Below, piece by piece: positions 1 to 13,234 of a stretch of 64,000 bases of DNA (its first letter is position 1; every line of letters starts with the position of its first letter). Origin of the DNA: Epiperipatus broadwayi (Eukaryota; Onychophora; Udeonychophora; Euonychophora; Peripatidae); the NCBI GenBank assembly GCA_028023455.1, contig JAQFVV010000152.1:1428001-1492000 (forward strand), in the 5' to 3' direction. A model generated the notes under the pieces. That model was not told the origin of the DNA, ran no database searches, and worked only from the letters and a program-made list of their open reading frames with translations. The translations under genes were made by a program, and so were the position numbers.

Positions 1-3000
1 GCTGCAATTATATCAATAATGAGCAATTTTTAATAAAGACTATTTGTTAAATAGATATCTCTTCCCTCCATCAAAAGATTATCTGCACTCAAAAGGTTAA
101 CTCCACCTTTTGCACTGAAAGCTAATTTACTATGCAAGAAATCTTTTCTTAAAAAAAAAAAAAAATTTGACCACAATTAAATAAAAAAAAGTAATAATAA
201 TAAAAAATAACTTTTTACAAACTTGAAACAAATGAATATTAATTAACTGTTAAACAAAAATGATTAATAATTTATTTAATTTGTGAAATACTCCACTGAT
301 CCAAATATCCATTAATCATTGGAAAAATATATATATATATTTGTTAAATTATTAAAGATAATTACTGTAATTTAAATGTTTTTATTGTAAATGTACTATT
401 GTTTGCTGTTATTAAAAGATGAAAATGAAATGAAACATAATACAGATATACACTCATGCACATACACTGTAATATAAATATTAAATTATCGTGACTAAAT
501 ACAACTAATCTGGCTATAGGTTAAACATGTTTTACTAATCAATATATGAACATGGATGGGTGTCAATGAATACTAGATCAGGAAGCCATTCAAACAAATA
601 TTAGAGACTAAAATAAAATAACATTGCATCCTCCTGACAAAATATACTAATTCCTATAATAAATAACTCCTTTCTTGCATTAAATATTTCATTAACTATA
701 ATAATAATAATAAATGCTTATAAAATGGTTAATCAAAATGCATAATTAATCAACATCTAAAGCTTTAAACAATTTCCAGTAAAATCTTAAAATTTTTTTT
801 TTTTTTAAAAGGTTATTTCATCACCATTTTTTTTTAAATAATACAATGTGGTTATCATTCAGATGGTCACTATATATATATATATATATATAAATGTCTG
901 CCTCTATCTATTATAACCTAGAGAAAATGGAAATAATAGCCCCAATGCTTCATTAAAACAATTGCTTGGTACCTTATAACCAATCAAAAGCCAACATATT
1001 GGACAATTAAAATTATAACCCAAGATAAAAATGAATGAATTAAAACTTAAAGTGATAATAATGAATCATAGGGTTATAATGCCTGAAATAACAATAAAAA
1101 CTAAACATTATGGGCTAAATGCAGAGAGGGTTACCAAATGATATATGCTACAATAAAAGGAAGTTACAAGGATAATAATAGCAAATAATAAGCATTGCAA
1201 ATATAATATTCCACATTTAATAGAATTTAAAAAAAACTCTCATCTCACACTCACACATTACAAAAAATCTCTTAATATTAAAAGTATATATTGTAGAATA
1301 GGCTATAGTAAATCCTCCTTTTAACATCTCTTCAATCATCAGCTCCTTGTTGCTATGATCAGATCCATATTTAACTCTTCAATGAATAATAGCATGTTTT
1401 CTAATATTTGTGCCACATTACTTCTCAACCTAAATTTTTTTCAAAAATATTCATTTATGCAATAATAAAATCTCCAGACTGCTATTATTTAAATTTTTTA
1501 ATACTAATTTTTTTACTCTTTCCTTTTCATTTAAGGATTATTAGGCAATGAATGGAATCCTAGTAGAAATATAAGGAGACTTATTTTTACCCATAATATA
1601 ATGTCTATTTAACAGACATTAATAGTATTAAATTAAAAAAAATATATTTTAATTAAAATAAATACATGAAAAACTCTTAATTTACAATAAAAAATAAATA
1701 ACAAGATAGCATTCAAATATAATGAGTAGATATGTGAATTTATGGCTTCTCAGGACACTACACTAATAACACCTACTAAATCTTTCTTTATGAATTTATG
1801 ATAAATAATTTTAGTATTTAAACTTGTGATGTATAATCACTTATAATCTTCTGGAAAAAATTAGCAATAATTTTATCAACTAAATCAGTTTTTAATAAGT
1901 GCAATTGGTTAAAGAGATCATTTAAAATTAAGAAAATGAATAATCTATCTATTAGATGCTTTCTTAACATGTACAGGCCAATTTAAACAAAGTGATTATG
2001 ATATTCAATTTTATATTGATGTACTATTAATGATCAACATAGAAGATAACTGTATAATAGATTATATATTGTTAAAACATCATAATAATATGTGTAAAGA
2101 ATGATATAAATACTATATGAGATACATAACAATAAAAACATTTATTTTAACAATAGAGACAATTAAATTAATGATAATCTTGAAAATCTATACTATTTCA
2201 AAATATATTATTTAGACACTATGCTATACAATTCACTGCAGAGGAGAAATACTTTTTAACATTTATAGATAAATAAAGCAAAAGTTATAGATTAAATAAT
2301 AATTGAATATTATTATTATTTTGGTCTGACTTCTGAAAGCTTTTCTTAATATTAGTGTTATCATAAAAAATTCTACATTTTAACACCACAATCATTTGCC
2401 ATGATGTTGTCCCAAAATGAATATACCTAACTATTAAGCATATCTTACCAATTCAGTGATGAAATAAATACTAAAAATGATGAATATTATTTATTGACAC
2501 CCACAAATATAATTTTTAATTTGTTAAATAAATATCTATGGTTTTACATTCTGCAATGCTGGAAAAGCACAGCAAAAACAGATGTACACATCAAAACCAT
2601 TCATAACCTACATTCAGAATGTTCAAGAGTGAAAATGAAAAAAGGATGTTGTTTGTTAAACTAAACAAAAATATCAATTGCCAAAAATTAATAGATGGTG
2701 GTTCATCACTCATGACTTTATACAAAATATGTATGATACAGCATATAAATATGACTAAGATAATAGTCAAAAACAGAGCATTTAAATTTTGAGTACAAAA
2801 ATGATGCTGGAGTTTTGTCTCTGAACATATGGAAAATGAGAATGAAGAATCAAAATATATTAGAAACAATTATAACTGCTTTAAATAATATGCATAGATA
2901 TAAGACATGAAAGATATAATTCACAGAATATATTATAATATTAAAAAAGAGACATCTAAAAATTAATATAATAGCATAAAAAGCACTTACAATAAGTACC

Positions 3001-6000
3001 TACAAGAGATAAAGCTATCAACTGTTGAAAATATATTTGCAAGATAAGTATGTACAATAAAAAAAAAGAAAGTCTAATGCTGAAATCTCATAAATAAATA
3101 AACAATTAACTGATATGTAATACTGACAATAATATTATTTATTCAAACATGATCTGAAATAAGCAATATGAATATAACTCTCTTCACTGTTTTAGCATAA
3201 AGATATACATTCAAATAAAGAAATAAATAAAACATGATAGGGGACAAATAATTCTTTAAAATATATAGCATTATAAAAGGTAATTATTTTGTCAAAGTTT
3301 GAATATTACAGCTTACAAATAATTTATGCATTTATAGAAAATGCATAGGATAAATAAAAAAATAATAATAATAAATTGCAATAGCATAATATTGAAATTT
3401 AAAATTATACCAGTTTCCTAAAATACATAATTAGAAGTGCTTCATTTTTGAGATTCTACCATTCAACAGGATATAGTCTCTGCAATTACCACTCTGAAAA
3501 CACCAACATTTTCTCCATTTTGTTCAAACCATAGCAAATGTTAATTATATGTATAGCATTTGAAATATTTTATATAAATAATAGATTTTCTAATGACATA
3601 AGCATAAAATACATAAGTCATTCAATTTTAATGAAGAATATTTAATTACAGTGCTGACAATCTTTTATACAATATTATATTATTTTTCATTAATTCCTTG
3701 AAAAAATAAATTAGTGCCAATGTATAGCTGCATATATTCTTCGGAATAAAGCAGGTTTCGTTATAGAGCAGAGTTTTAAAATTAATATTTATACTAATGA
3801 AAATGTGAAACACATAATAAAGCAGATTTGTAATAAAACAAGCTAAATAGATAATAAGCTTGATCAATAATTAATTTAATCAGTGTTTATATTTCATTCA
3901 TAGAGTATATAACTGTTCCAGTTATTTAGTATCAATCTTAGTTTGATAATAATAGCAGTAACTTTTGAACAATTGTTAGAGTATTATTTTTAAAGTAAAT
4001 AGTCAGGTAATAATTTTCAGACAAAAGAGTAGGTCAGTAATTTTAATTTCACAGACTGAGTTATTTTTTCTATCTCTAGTCTGTAATAGATATAAGACAA
4101 AATTTTGTGTGCATATTTTCCATCCTATTGCTATAAAGCAGTAAATAAATAAATGTGATTTCAGAAATACAAGCAATCAATTTATTAAATGCCATTATCA
4201 CTAAATAGGTTCTGTTATCCAGAATTTAAATAGTCTATTCATTGAAAGATAAATCATTCTGAAGAAAACCATTATTTTAGAGATATGATAATATTAAAAT
4301 AAAGATACTTCTAAATATTTTTTACAGAAGAGTATTTAAAATGTTTAAAACTCTTTTTAACAAAGTTCTTATCCTTAGCATCTTACATGGTTATTAGCTA
4401 TAACAGTATTTTTATACTATGAAGAACTTCTTTATAATACCAATCATGGCATAAAAGCTTTAGCAGTTATAATATTCCAGTATATAAAATATTACATTGA
4501 TAATATTGTTTACTATTAATGAGAAAATGAGAATCAATAAAAGTTCTTATGTACTAATGATGAGTCACAGACAATTTTCTCAAAATATACATTTTATATA
4601 GAAATATCTTGACAATTATTGTTAAATATTAAGATAAAATTTCCATTGTTTTTTGGCTATGTAGATTTTAAACTTCTTTTAGTAATATCAGCTTAAAATG
4701 TTAGTACCTTGATGAAAATTCATTAGCAGTACATATTTAACTTTAAGCAAAAAAATAAAAAATTGTGATAAACAATTAAACTGAATAAAAATTAATTATT
4801 AATCAAATAAATTTCTCCAGTAAAAATTTCCCAAGTCAAGTAGAAAGTAATAAAGTAACAAGTAACTAATCATGTGTTTACAAGACTTCCTGTATTTATA
4901 TTGTTGATCAGGTGACTGATTTTGTTCGATGAAATTGACATTTAGTTTTACCTCTTCATTAACCCTAATTTATTAATGTTTAGAGATTAACAGTATTTTG
5001 AAAAATGTAACTAAAAATAAATTCATTTACATAACTGTCTAGACTTTTTAAGTAAAATTTTACATTTTCAGACAATTATTTATAAAATTTAAAAAAATTA
5101 CAATGAAAATAGACAAAATATTGTATAATGAATTACAGTATTTTTAAATAAAACATTAATTTACATTATTCTTTTCAAACATTATACAATATTTAATAAA
5201 GATGACATTTCAGAATAGACTTTAAATTACTTTTTAAAACAAATATTTAAGAATAACTTTTAATATTGCAACCAGAAAGTTAAAATTGAAATTTATTATT
5301 CAAGCACAAACACATGTTTACTAAAGCTTTCTTTTATTTAAAATTGATAGCTTTTAATAATAATAAATGAACTCTTTATAATTATCAATGGAGCAAGTCA
5401 TAAATACAGTGACATTGCTTTTATGAGCTTGTATTATCTTCTTTAATTAACTATCTTAAAATTTATTTAACTGTATTAATCTTTATTTTAATTAGTATTA
5501 ACAAAATATACTTATGACTTAAATAAAGCAAATGCATCTTTAAAAGCAAGTAATTTAAATACTAATAATGAGCATTAATGATTTAAACTTAGCTATAAAG
5601 TTTAATTCTAATATTTTTTACAACTACAGACAACTTTATCTTTTAACTAGATTTGGTATATATCATATAAATGTCTTTTCTTTATGCTTACAAAAGCTGG
5701 TTACCATTAGCAAAATATTTTCCTCCCAAAAGTATTAAGTATTGCAAACTCTAGGTAATCAATAAATTCTAAAAGGTTATTCATTATTATCCATACTTGA
5801 TGCTTTGCCATCATCAAAGAAAAGCTTTGGATTTGGGAACAATATACCTACATCTTTGGATCTAATGCATCCCTCCAGCAATGACTATTTATTTTTTTTG
5901 CTTAACCATAAATCTATTAGACCAAAATGAAAACACAGTAATGTTTTTAATTTGAGCAAATTTTCCTGCATAGTCATACAGATCTGAATCCAATATGCTA

Positions 6001-6375
6001 CTTATATATCTTGAAGTGGGTGACTATTCAAGAATATTAGCTTGTATTGAAAACATTCTCATGTTTTAAGTTTGGGCTTACACATTTATAGTTAAGCAAA
6101 AAGATCAAACATGGTTTCTGTAAGTCTGGGAATATTTCTAAACAAAGCAATAGATAAGAATTATGATGTGCAACCTTGAATCATCTATTAATTACTAAAG
6201 ATTGCACTAGATGGCATAAGTGCAGCAAAAAATTGCTACTGTTTTAGAACATTGTGTAATCTTTAAAAAAAGGTCATTTTGTGCTATTTTAATGATTCAA
6301 AATAAAAGTGCTAAAAATTATGAAAATCTAAAACCTAATTATTAAATTCATTTAATTCTTTTTATTCTTAATGAT
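1..6375. other. AT-rich region, no gene seen
   Basis: I see no supportable gene, RNA gene or recognisable transposon here. The open frames (for example 2591-2869 and 3646-3867, minus) are low-complexity, rich in Phe, Ile, Leu and Asn, and lack splice or start context, so I treat them as chance. Short AT dinucleotide runs occur near 328-341 and 871-892, and A or T homopolymers near 150 and 790-806. Very decayed repeats could be present but cannot be recognised by eye. Confidence 0.6.
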
Positions 6376-6566
6376 AATATATATCATCATCATCAACTAT
6401 TATCTATTCACTGCAAAATGAAGGTCTCTCCAAGTTTAATCCATCTTCTCCAATCTTTAGCTTTTCTTCTCCACATCACCTTTGCACACTTTCTTATTTC
6501 ATCCATCCATCTCACATGTGGTTTCTTTCTGGATCTTTTACAATCTCTTGAAATCCTGCTTAAGAT
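6376..6566 (-). mobile_element. RTE-like LINE, 3'-terminal fragment
   Basis: Read on the minus strand, this encodes the last residues of an RTE-type reverse transcriptase protein: a frame with RDCKRSRKKPHVRWMDEIRK, then WRRWIKLGE, then a stop. It matches the C-terminal pattern of RTE-like ORFs (RWVDDIRKV...W...GE) and the same region of the two longer relics at 10.8-12.9 and 48.9-51.0 kb. Downstream on the minus strand lies a short GATGATGAT run (6382-6395), the simple-repeat tail typical of RTE 3' ends. Most of the element is missing, consistent with 5' truncation on insertion. The plus-strand ORF at 6418-6627 is only its antisense. Confidence 0.75.
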
Positions 6567-7820
6567 TTTTTATTTAAATTATTTTCCAAAGTGTGTATAT
6601 TGTAATAATTTTATCTATGTGCTATAAAAGTAAAATTTGAAACTAATGTTAATTTTAAAATAATTCAAACTGAAATTTTAATAAAAGAAAAACAGATCAG
6701 TAAAAATGGTGGACACTTAAAACTTAGTTGTCACTTTAATTCATTTATCTCTTTTTTCTATTTCTAGCAAGAAAAATGTTGTACACATTTTTTAAAGTAT
6801 TCTTTTATGTACTTATAATGTAATAATTTTATGTACTTAGAATGTAATAATTTTAATTATGTTTTCAAAAACTAAAATTGCCTAACTGATTAATATTGAT
6901 TTTAAAACAAAAAAAAATTAAAATCACAATTCAATAAACTTATAAAGAGTAAGGTGTGGAATTACTAAATGGATATGATATTGGATAAATTTTTAACAAT
7001 GTTACAATAAACATAACTGACTCAAATAGAAGTTATATACCCAAGATTTTCTATGATATTTTGGCTTTGAATAAGGTTTTAACATTATTATTGCATTTTG
7101 TGAGTTTATTTGCGTTTACTTTATCCTAGAACTTATTCAACTTCAGTCTTTTTGCAATTATTTTTGTTATAAGTACAAATATTAATTTTAATCATAATCA
7201 TAATGAAGTGAAAAAAAAGATTATTTTTTAAAGAAAAAAGAGTAAAATGATTGACAATATATATTCTAGTAAAAATATAATTAAATCAAGATTCTACAAA
7301 TTTAAAAATGATGAATTAATAGGAGGGCAGAATAATGAAAAATATTTTACGTTGAGTAGTTTACATTGTAACGTCATGGAATTAATGAAAATTATTTTTG
7401 CTAATATGGAGTAATCAAAATAAAATTGCAAATAATACTCTAAATGAGATGATTATTTATGAAAGGGTTATGAAGTTGTTTGAAGATTTTTTCCTAATTC
7501 TTAATACAAATACTATTGCTGAGAAAGTACTTATTGCAAGAAAACTAAGATTCATCAGATTCAGAATTAATTTAGATTACATAAATTAACAAGGAATGAT
7601 TAGTCTTCTAGCACAAATAGGACATCTGAATATTAATCTTGCAAGATATTGCAATTATTATATGTAAGTTTTTTGTTTACATTTTTACTTTAAAAAGATG
7701 TCAGACCTGACATTTGTTTTGGTGTTAGAAATTGCCTGAAATTTTTATAAAAGTGAAATGGACAGAGAGAGCCAAGTAACTCATTTTGCAATGAATTATT
7801 TATGTACGACAAATTATGAG
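6567..7820. other. AT-rich interval, no gene seen
   Basis: No gene is recognised. A 26-27-bp motif containing ATGTACTTA is tandemly duplicated near 6805-6857. The open frame 7398-7589 (63 codons) has no recognisable motif and no splice context. Confidence 0.5.
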
Positions 7821-7824
7821 TATT

Positions 7825-8135
7825 TGAAAATCGGGACATACACTTTTTTTCCGGAAAGACATTTCAAAGACACTGGGACGTCTAATCAAGAATAGGGACA
7901 AATCCCGAAAATGTAAGCCGTTCGGGTTAATTTTAATTTTAAAAAATTTAATACAATTGACAATCTAGTAAATATTTTTCTCTCACCAGAAGTTCACACG
8001 TGTGTTGTGTCTGCATTTTGATTGGTTATTTGGCTGGCAACGATCGATAATAGAAGAATTACGAGATATGCAGCCAGCAAAAATTACTGGAATAAAATTC
8101 TGAAATCGTTTCGTTATTTCACACGAGCTATATAA
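7825..8135. promoter_or_regulatory. CpG-containing promoter-like patch (tentative)
   Basis: This block stands out from its AT-rich flanks by several CpG dinucleotides. It holds a perfect palindromic E-box CACACGTGTG at 7995-8004, an inverted CCAAT box (ATTGG) near 8019-8023 and an AACGATCGAT stretch at 8039-8048. The first part (about 7828-7915) carries repeated GGGAC and CCCG blocks, including GGGACGTCTAATC, which resemble degenerate ends of hAT-type DNA transposons. It may be an old promoter, a decayed transposon end or both. No transcript can be assigned. Confidence 0.2.
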
Positions 8136-8689
8136 TAATAAAGTTAGTAATTTTGAAAACGTAAAAAAAAAAGATAATTTAGTAATTTTAAAAATATAGT
8201 GAATGTTCCACAATTAATTTTATTTGTATTTTCATATTTATATTTTTGACTTTTTTTTTAAATGGTTGTTTTAGAGGATAACTTTGGCCAGCACAGTTGC
8301 CTGAAACAGATTATATTTTTTAACTCTTGTTAAAGTAGTTTTCTTTTACAGTTTACTTTTTGATTTTATAGGGGGAATTAATTGTTGATAAAATTTCGAA
8401 ATTTTTTATAATTGAAAAAAAAAAATGTTAATTTTGGACAATTTTGTATCTCTCTTTTTTTTAAGACATTTAATAAAATAAAATAATGTATGGCTTGTTA
8501 TTATTTAATAAAATACATGATTTTGTTTTGAAGGATTATTGTATATTTAATGCTTCAGATAGATAAAATATGTATCAATTAAATGATCGATTGCAAAGAA
8601 TTAATGGATTTTTTCTGTTTTAGAGAAACATGAATATTTTTTTGCTGATAAAATCAATGTTATTCATGATTTGCTATTATTAGTAGAGG
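8136..8689. other. AT-rich interval, no gene seen
   Basis: No coding or repeat feature is recognised between the CpG patch and the PLE relic. Confidence 0.5.
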
Positions 8690-9650
8690 ATTTAACTTTT
8701 TGTGTGTGCGTGTAACAATGTGTTTGATAATATTAGAGAGGGATTGGAAAATTGTTTTTTTTTTAAGTGCTCTGTCTATATTGATTTTTTAGAAAGTAGT
8801 ATTATTAACCATTTTTCTATTTCGTTAAGATTATTTGTAAGATATGTTGATGATTGTTTGCTTGTTATTTAAAAAGATAAACTGAAGGATTTTTTGATAG
8901 ATTAAATGGGTTTCATTATAAAATTAATTTTACTATTGAGAGGAGTACTTTTGATTATGTAAAGTTATCTTTAGATTTAAGTGTTTTATGACATTGGTAA
9001 TACTTTATATAATACTCACCTTACTAAAGATAAAAATTTAAACATACGATAAAGTTTAATAATTATCAACTTTTTACTCATAAAATTATCTTTATTGAAT
9101 TTTTGTTATCGCGATAAACGGTTTAATAATTTTGTAAGTAATGCTTATATTTAAAAAAGTCAATTTGCCTCTGATTCTATTAAATTGGGTTATAATCAGA
9201 ACTTTATTACAAATACTATATTCAATAAAATTATTTATAGGCCTGATATTAAAAAAACATTTAAATGTTAATGAGAATAATTTTTTTTAACGTTTAAAGC
9301 ATCAATTTATAGATTGATTTATGAAAATAGTCATTTATTATGTAGTATAAAAATTGTTTGGAAGAAAGAACTTGGCTTAAATTCATTAAATAGTTCAAAA
9401 CAACTAATTGATGGTGAATGTATTCTTAATATGATTTATAAAATATCTTGGAGTTTAGTAAGTTCATAAGAGTAGAGTTAAAAAATAAATATCATAATCA
9501 GTTTTGTATATTTATGAAATAAATATAGGAAATGAAATATTTGACAATGCAGAGGTTATCTTTTATAAAATGAATTAAAATGAAGTATCAAAGAAAATCT
9601 AATGATAATTCTTCTTGAATCTGAGCCTATAATTCTCATGAAATTTCATT
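8690..9650 (+). mobile_element. Penelope-like element, reverse transcriptase relic
   Basis: A decayed plus-strand reading frame contains the RT catalytic signature RYVDDCLLV (codons from about 8836), followed at the expected spacing by GFHYKINFTIERSTFDYVK (about 8905-8960) and LSLDLSVL (about 8965). This order (YVDD, then F-T-E, then FLD-like) is typical of Penelope-like and related RTs. Further on, a frame with LIDGECILNMIYKISW (about 9405-9455) resembles the Cys/Val-Tyr-Lys-Ile stretch that precedes the GIY-YIG endonuclease in PLEs. Many stops and frameshifts interrupt it, so it is a dead copy. The PLE assignment is inferred from motif order and from relatives at 14.8-16.1 and 43.7-44.6 kb. 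Confidence 0.55.
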
Positions 9651-10768
9651 TGATAATAAAGCTTATAAGAAAACTATTTCTGTTGTATATTTATTTTAAT
9701 ATTGTATACAGAGGCCAACTCTGGCCATGTCAAATATTACAAGCATATAAATGAGTAAAGTTAGAATGAGGAGTAATACTTAAACTTTTTATATGTTTTT
9801 TAATAATAAGAAGAATTGATTTAATTAAATGTTTTTTCTTACCAAATGATAATATAAAAATTCTAGACATTTTTCAGTAAATAATAATGATGTGAACATT
9901 ATTTTAATGTGTTATACATAGATGTAAATTAGAGAGAAATGTATAAAACAATGTAATCTTATTCTGTCTCTTCAATCATTGTTTATTAGTTTTAATGCTT
10001 TAAAAAAGGATAATAATATAAATAACTTTTTGTCTTTTTCAGTAATTTTTTAAATTAATGTTAACTTTTAAAGCTAATAATAATTATGAGACATAAATGA
10101 ATAAAGTTTTTTTTAAAAAAAAATGGTCTCAACATGGCTGTTAAATTTTGTTTAGAGTTATATTTTTCTTTTCTCTTTATCTCTCACCAGAACAAAAGGC
10201 AATGTTTTCCAAATCAAAGTTAATTAAGAGATTATCTCACTTTAAACATAATAGAAAAATAACTGCAGAATTGTTTTTCTTAATTGGAATTCATTTAATT
10301 TTGGTCTTTGACATGTTGTTTTGAAATTTTAATTTGGAAGGAGGAAAGTAACCTTTTGTAAAAATAAACTCAGTTGTTCAGAGTGAAATTTTGTCAGGTT
10401 GGAAACAAGATGTAATTGGAGATATAAGATTGTTTCAATTTATTGGGCTAGGGTTAATCAGTGACCTCAGTATTTTATGAAAAACGGTCATTCCTGATTC
10501 AACTGTAGAAGAATACAGAAGCAGACATTTATCTGTTAAGAGCACACTAAGTAAACAGTTTACAAAAATGGCTTTGAAAAACACCATTTGCTAAGATTTA
10601 GCAGGAGTTTAAGCATCATCCTAACATAGTTATGTAACTTGCTCACTAGAAAAATGTAAAGGAGATGAAAAATATTCCTAACTAAAATAAGCCTTTTTAT
10701 ATTCAAAAGCATGCCTTTCTCTATCTCTATAATTTAGCCTGATGTGAAAATTATTGGATTTTTAAAAA
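9651..10768. other. AT-rich interval, no gene seen
   Basis: No recognised gene. Frames around 10390-10680 are interrupted and match nothing known to me. Because they precede the RTE relic they could be remains of its 5' part, but no endonuclease motif is visible. Confidence 0.4.
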
Positions 10769-11499
10769 TTGGATAAATTCTTTCTATGCCATAGCTGGAA
10801 AATATTCTACTGCAAAGTTGAGAAAATTTGCATGTGTGAACTAGCAAAAAAAGATATAGAAGAGAATAAAAGTCTCAAAAGTGTAAACCAACATTTTGGT
10901 ATTGATAGAAACTTTATATCTGCAATAAAAAAGATTGAACTATTACTAAAAAAATATGTCATCATGAAATGCGTAGAAGAGTTCTATCAAAATTTATATA
11001 GTAATAAAGAACAAGTATCTTCTATAACTACTATGTTTTTTGAATTGTTTAGGAATTTAAAGAAAGAAGTGAAATATGCAATTAAATTTATGAAGAAAAA
11101 GCTTCAGATAATGATGGAATTATAATTGATATCAAGCAAGTGAAGAAATAGGAAAAAATTTGGCAAAGTTATATACCAAATATTTAAATGAAAAAAAGTA
11201 GTCCATGATTGAAAGATTGCAGTATTAATGTTAATATTTAAAAAAGATGATGAACAAGATATTAGAAATTACAGACCCACAGTCTTTTATCAGTTTTATA
11301 CAAAATTTTTATCAAGACAAATTACAACTCATCTGCAGAGAACTAAAAGAACAAGCTGGATTTATAAGTGGTTATAATACAGTAGATCATAACCAAGTAT
11401 TGAGAAAAGTTATAGAAAAAAATTAATGAATATGGATTACCATTATCCTTTGGATTTATAGATTATGAAAACGCATTTGATTTTATAAGCATTTCTTTA

Positions 11500-11718
11500 G
11501 TGATTAAAACATTGAATCATCAAAATAGAAACCCAGGAAATTGTTATATTCTAAAGAATATTCATAAAAATGCAACAGCAACAATTACATTATATAATGA
11601 TACTGGGAATGTTAACAGTGAGAAGGATGTAAGACAGGGTGACTCCATATCTCCAAAGCTTTTTACAGCAGTGCTGCAAGAATTATTTTGTGGATTAAAA
11701 TGGAAGCTAAAGGAGTGA
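11500..11718 (+). pseudogene. RT palm fragment of the RTE relic
   Basis: This 72-codon open stretch is the longest uninterrupted part of the LINE relic. It carries the RT block VRQGDSISPKLF and an upstream substrate-region segment (NCYILKNIH). It is a piece of a transposon gene, not an independent protein; the neighbouring parts lie in other frames. Confidence 0.8.
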
Positions 11719-11984
11719 AAGTAAATGGAGATTATTTAAGTCATTTAGATTTTGCAAATGATGTAGTTGTTTTTGCAAATAATGCTTCAGAGCTTCAAGA
11801 AATGTTAATTATCAGATGAAAATAAAAAAAATAGAAGTAAAGGTAAATATTAAATAATACACTAAAGTAATATACAATGGATTTTTTCAAAAGATAAAAA
11901 ATAAAGATTGATAATGATTAATTAGAAGAAAATAACAACTATAAATACTTTGGTAAAATTATTACTACAGATAGAGACAATACT

Positions 11985-12335
11985 AAACTCTCCATACAGT
12001 AACACCACCAGGTAAACCAGACTAATCAATGGATAAAATAAGGTTTATGCATAAAATGCCTATCTACTGCCTACTCATCCAATATCTGCAGACTAATTTT
12101 TAGATTGTGGCTTTCATCAGTGGGGAGCCTTGGATTTGAGACCAGTACACTTAGAGGTTAGGATATAATGCAACCCTTTGACTAGTCTGGGGATATTGGA
12201 TGAGTATGCTCTAGATAGGGATTTTATGTACAATCCATTGATTATTCTGGCTTGCACTGGTTGTGCTATTGTATGGGGAGTTTAACCTTTGTGTAAACAG
12301 CTTGTATAAGGATGGTGATTATATGATGTTTAAGG
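11985..12335. mobile_element. Long-TIR palindromic element, copy A
   Basis: The left arm starts with AAACTCTCCATACAGTA at 11985 and its reverse complement closes the right arm near 12283 (TATGGGGAGTTT). The arms pair over about 115-130 bp, through CAATGG, a TGCATAAAAT-like block and ACTCATCCAATATC, around a centre of about 75 bp. An outer right flank similar to the other copies runs to about 12335. It sits inside the RTE relic, so it inserted after that LINE. No transposase is encoded; I read it as a non-autonomous palindromic DNA transposon. Other copies are at 21.8, 34.7, 45.9-46.5 and 59.9-60.6 kb. Confidence 0.85.
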
Positions 12336-12865
12336 GAAGCCATGGATGAAATTAATCATAGAATTAAATTTGGTTGGAGTATTTTTGGTGAAAATAATTT
12401 AATATTAAAAGGAAATAAACCTATGTGTTTTAAAAAAAAGTTTGTAATAAATGTGTTTTACCAGTTTATATTTATGGATCTGATACTTGGCTACTCAACA
12501 GAAAAGCAATACAGAAATTTCAGACAACTCAAACATATGAAGAAATATAAAAAATAATAAGAAGAGATTGAAAATAAAGTGCATAAGTAACAGAACAAAT
12601 AGTTGTAACTTGCATTCTTGAAAGAATTAAAAGACTTATGTGGAGCTGGATGAACATATATAAATGAATAGTTGAACTCAAACTAGTTTTCAAGAGATTG
12701 TAAAAAACTCAGAAAATGACCATATGTAGAATGGATGGGTGAAATAAGGAAATGTGCAGGGGTAATATGAATGAAAGGGGTTAGAGATCAGAAAAGATGG
12801 ATTGAGCTTGGAGAGATCCTCATCCTGCAGTAGATTAATAATGGTTGACAATGACGACAATAATT

Positions 12866-13229
12866 TTGGGACTTAAGAATATGCATATAGATGATTGTGT
12901 TATATTCTGCCTTATTTTGCAGTGGCTAGATACATAGATTATTTATGTTATATTTTTTTGCCCTGTCACAAGAAGCGATTGTTGATTTGTGAATTTATTA
13001 TATTGTATAATAACTGGTGATTTTTCAACTTTTAATTAATCCTTTCTAATTATATTTAGCTTAAATATACATACTATATTTGTATTTAAATTAATATTAT
13101 TATAATTTATATTATTGCATCAGTGCTGATATCATGCTCTTTTTATATTGAATTAGTTTATATTAGTTCCTTCTATATTTTATTAAATGGGAATGTTGAT
13201 GTTTGTCATATCTTTATATCACTCCTCTT
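12866..13229. other. AT-rich interval, no gene seen
   Basis: Nothing recognised apart from the short run downstream of the LINE (AATAATGGTTGACAATGACG, 12837-12856), probably the decayed simple-repeat tail of the RTE element. Confidence 0.5.
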
Positions 13230-13234
13230 TTCTG

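Larger units (their letters stand above)
10769..12865 (+). mobile_element. RTE-like LINE relic, interrupted by a palindromic element
   Basis: A broken plus-strand pol-like ORF runs through several frames. In order I read a linker with IEENKSLKSVNQHFGIDRN (about 10857-10910), the RT palm entry DIRNYRP (about 11260), FIDYENAFDF (about 11455-11485), VRQGDSISPKLF (about 11630-11663), HLDFANDVVVFAN (about 11743-11780), then after an insertion MDEINHRIKFGWSIFG (12342 on) and the C-terminal GEIRKCAG and QKRWIELGE (12735-12815). The order and wording fit the RTE-type endonuclease/RT found in many invertebrates. The catalytic FADD is changed to FAND and there are stops and frameshifts, so the copy is inactive. 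The endonuclease end is not visible. A long-TIR element occupies about 11985-12335 between TTDRD and MDEIN. Confidence 0.85.

Noticed and set aside
2591-3867. Minus ORFs of 92 and 73 codons with membrane-like composition
   Set aside because: Hydrophobic Phe/Ile/Leu bias is expected from random AT-rich DNA; no signal, homology or splice context.
7828-7915. hAT transposon end (GGGACGTCTAATC-like)
   Set aside because: Resemblance is limited to short GGGAC words; no paired TIR, 8-bp duplication or transposase seen.
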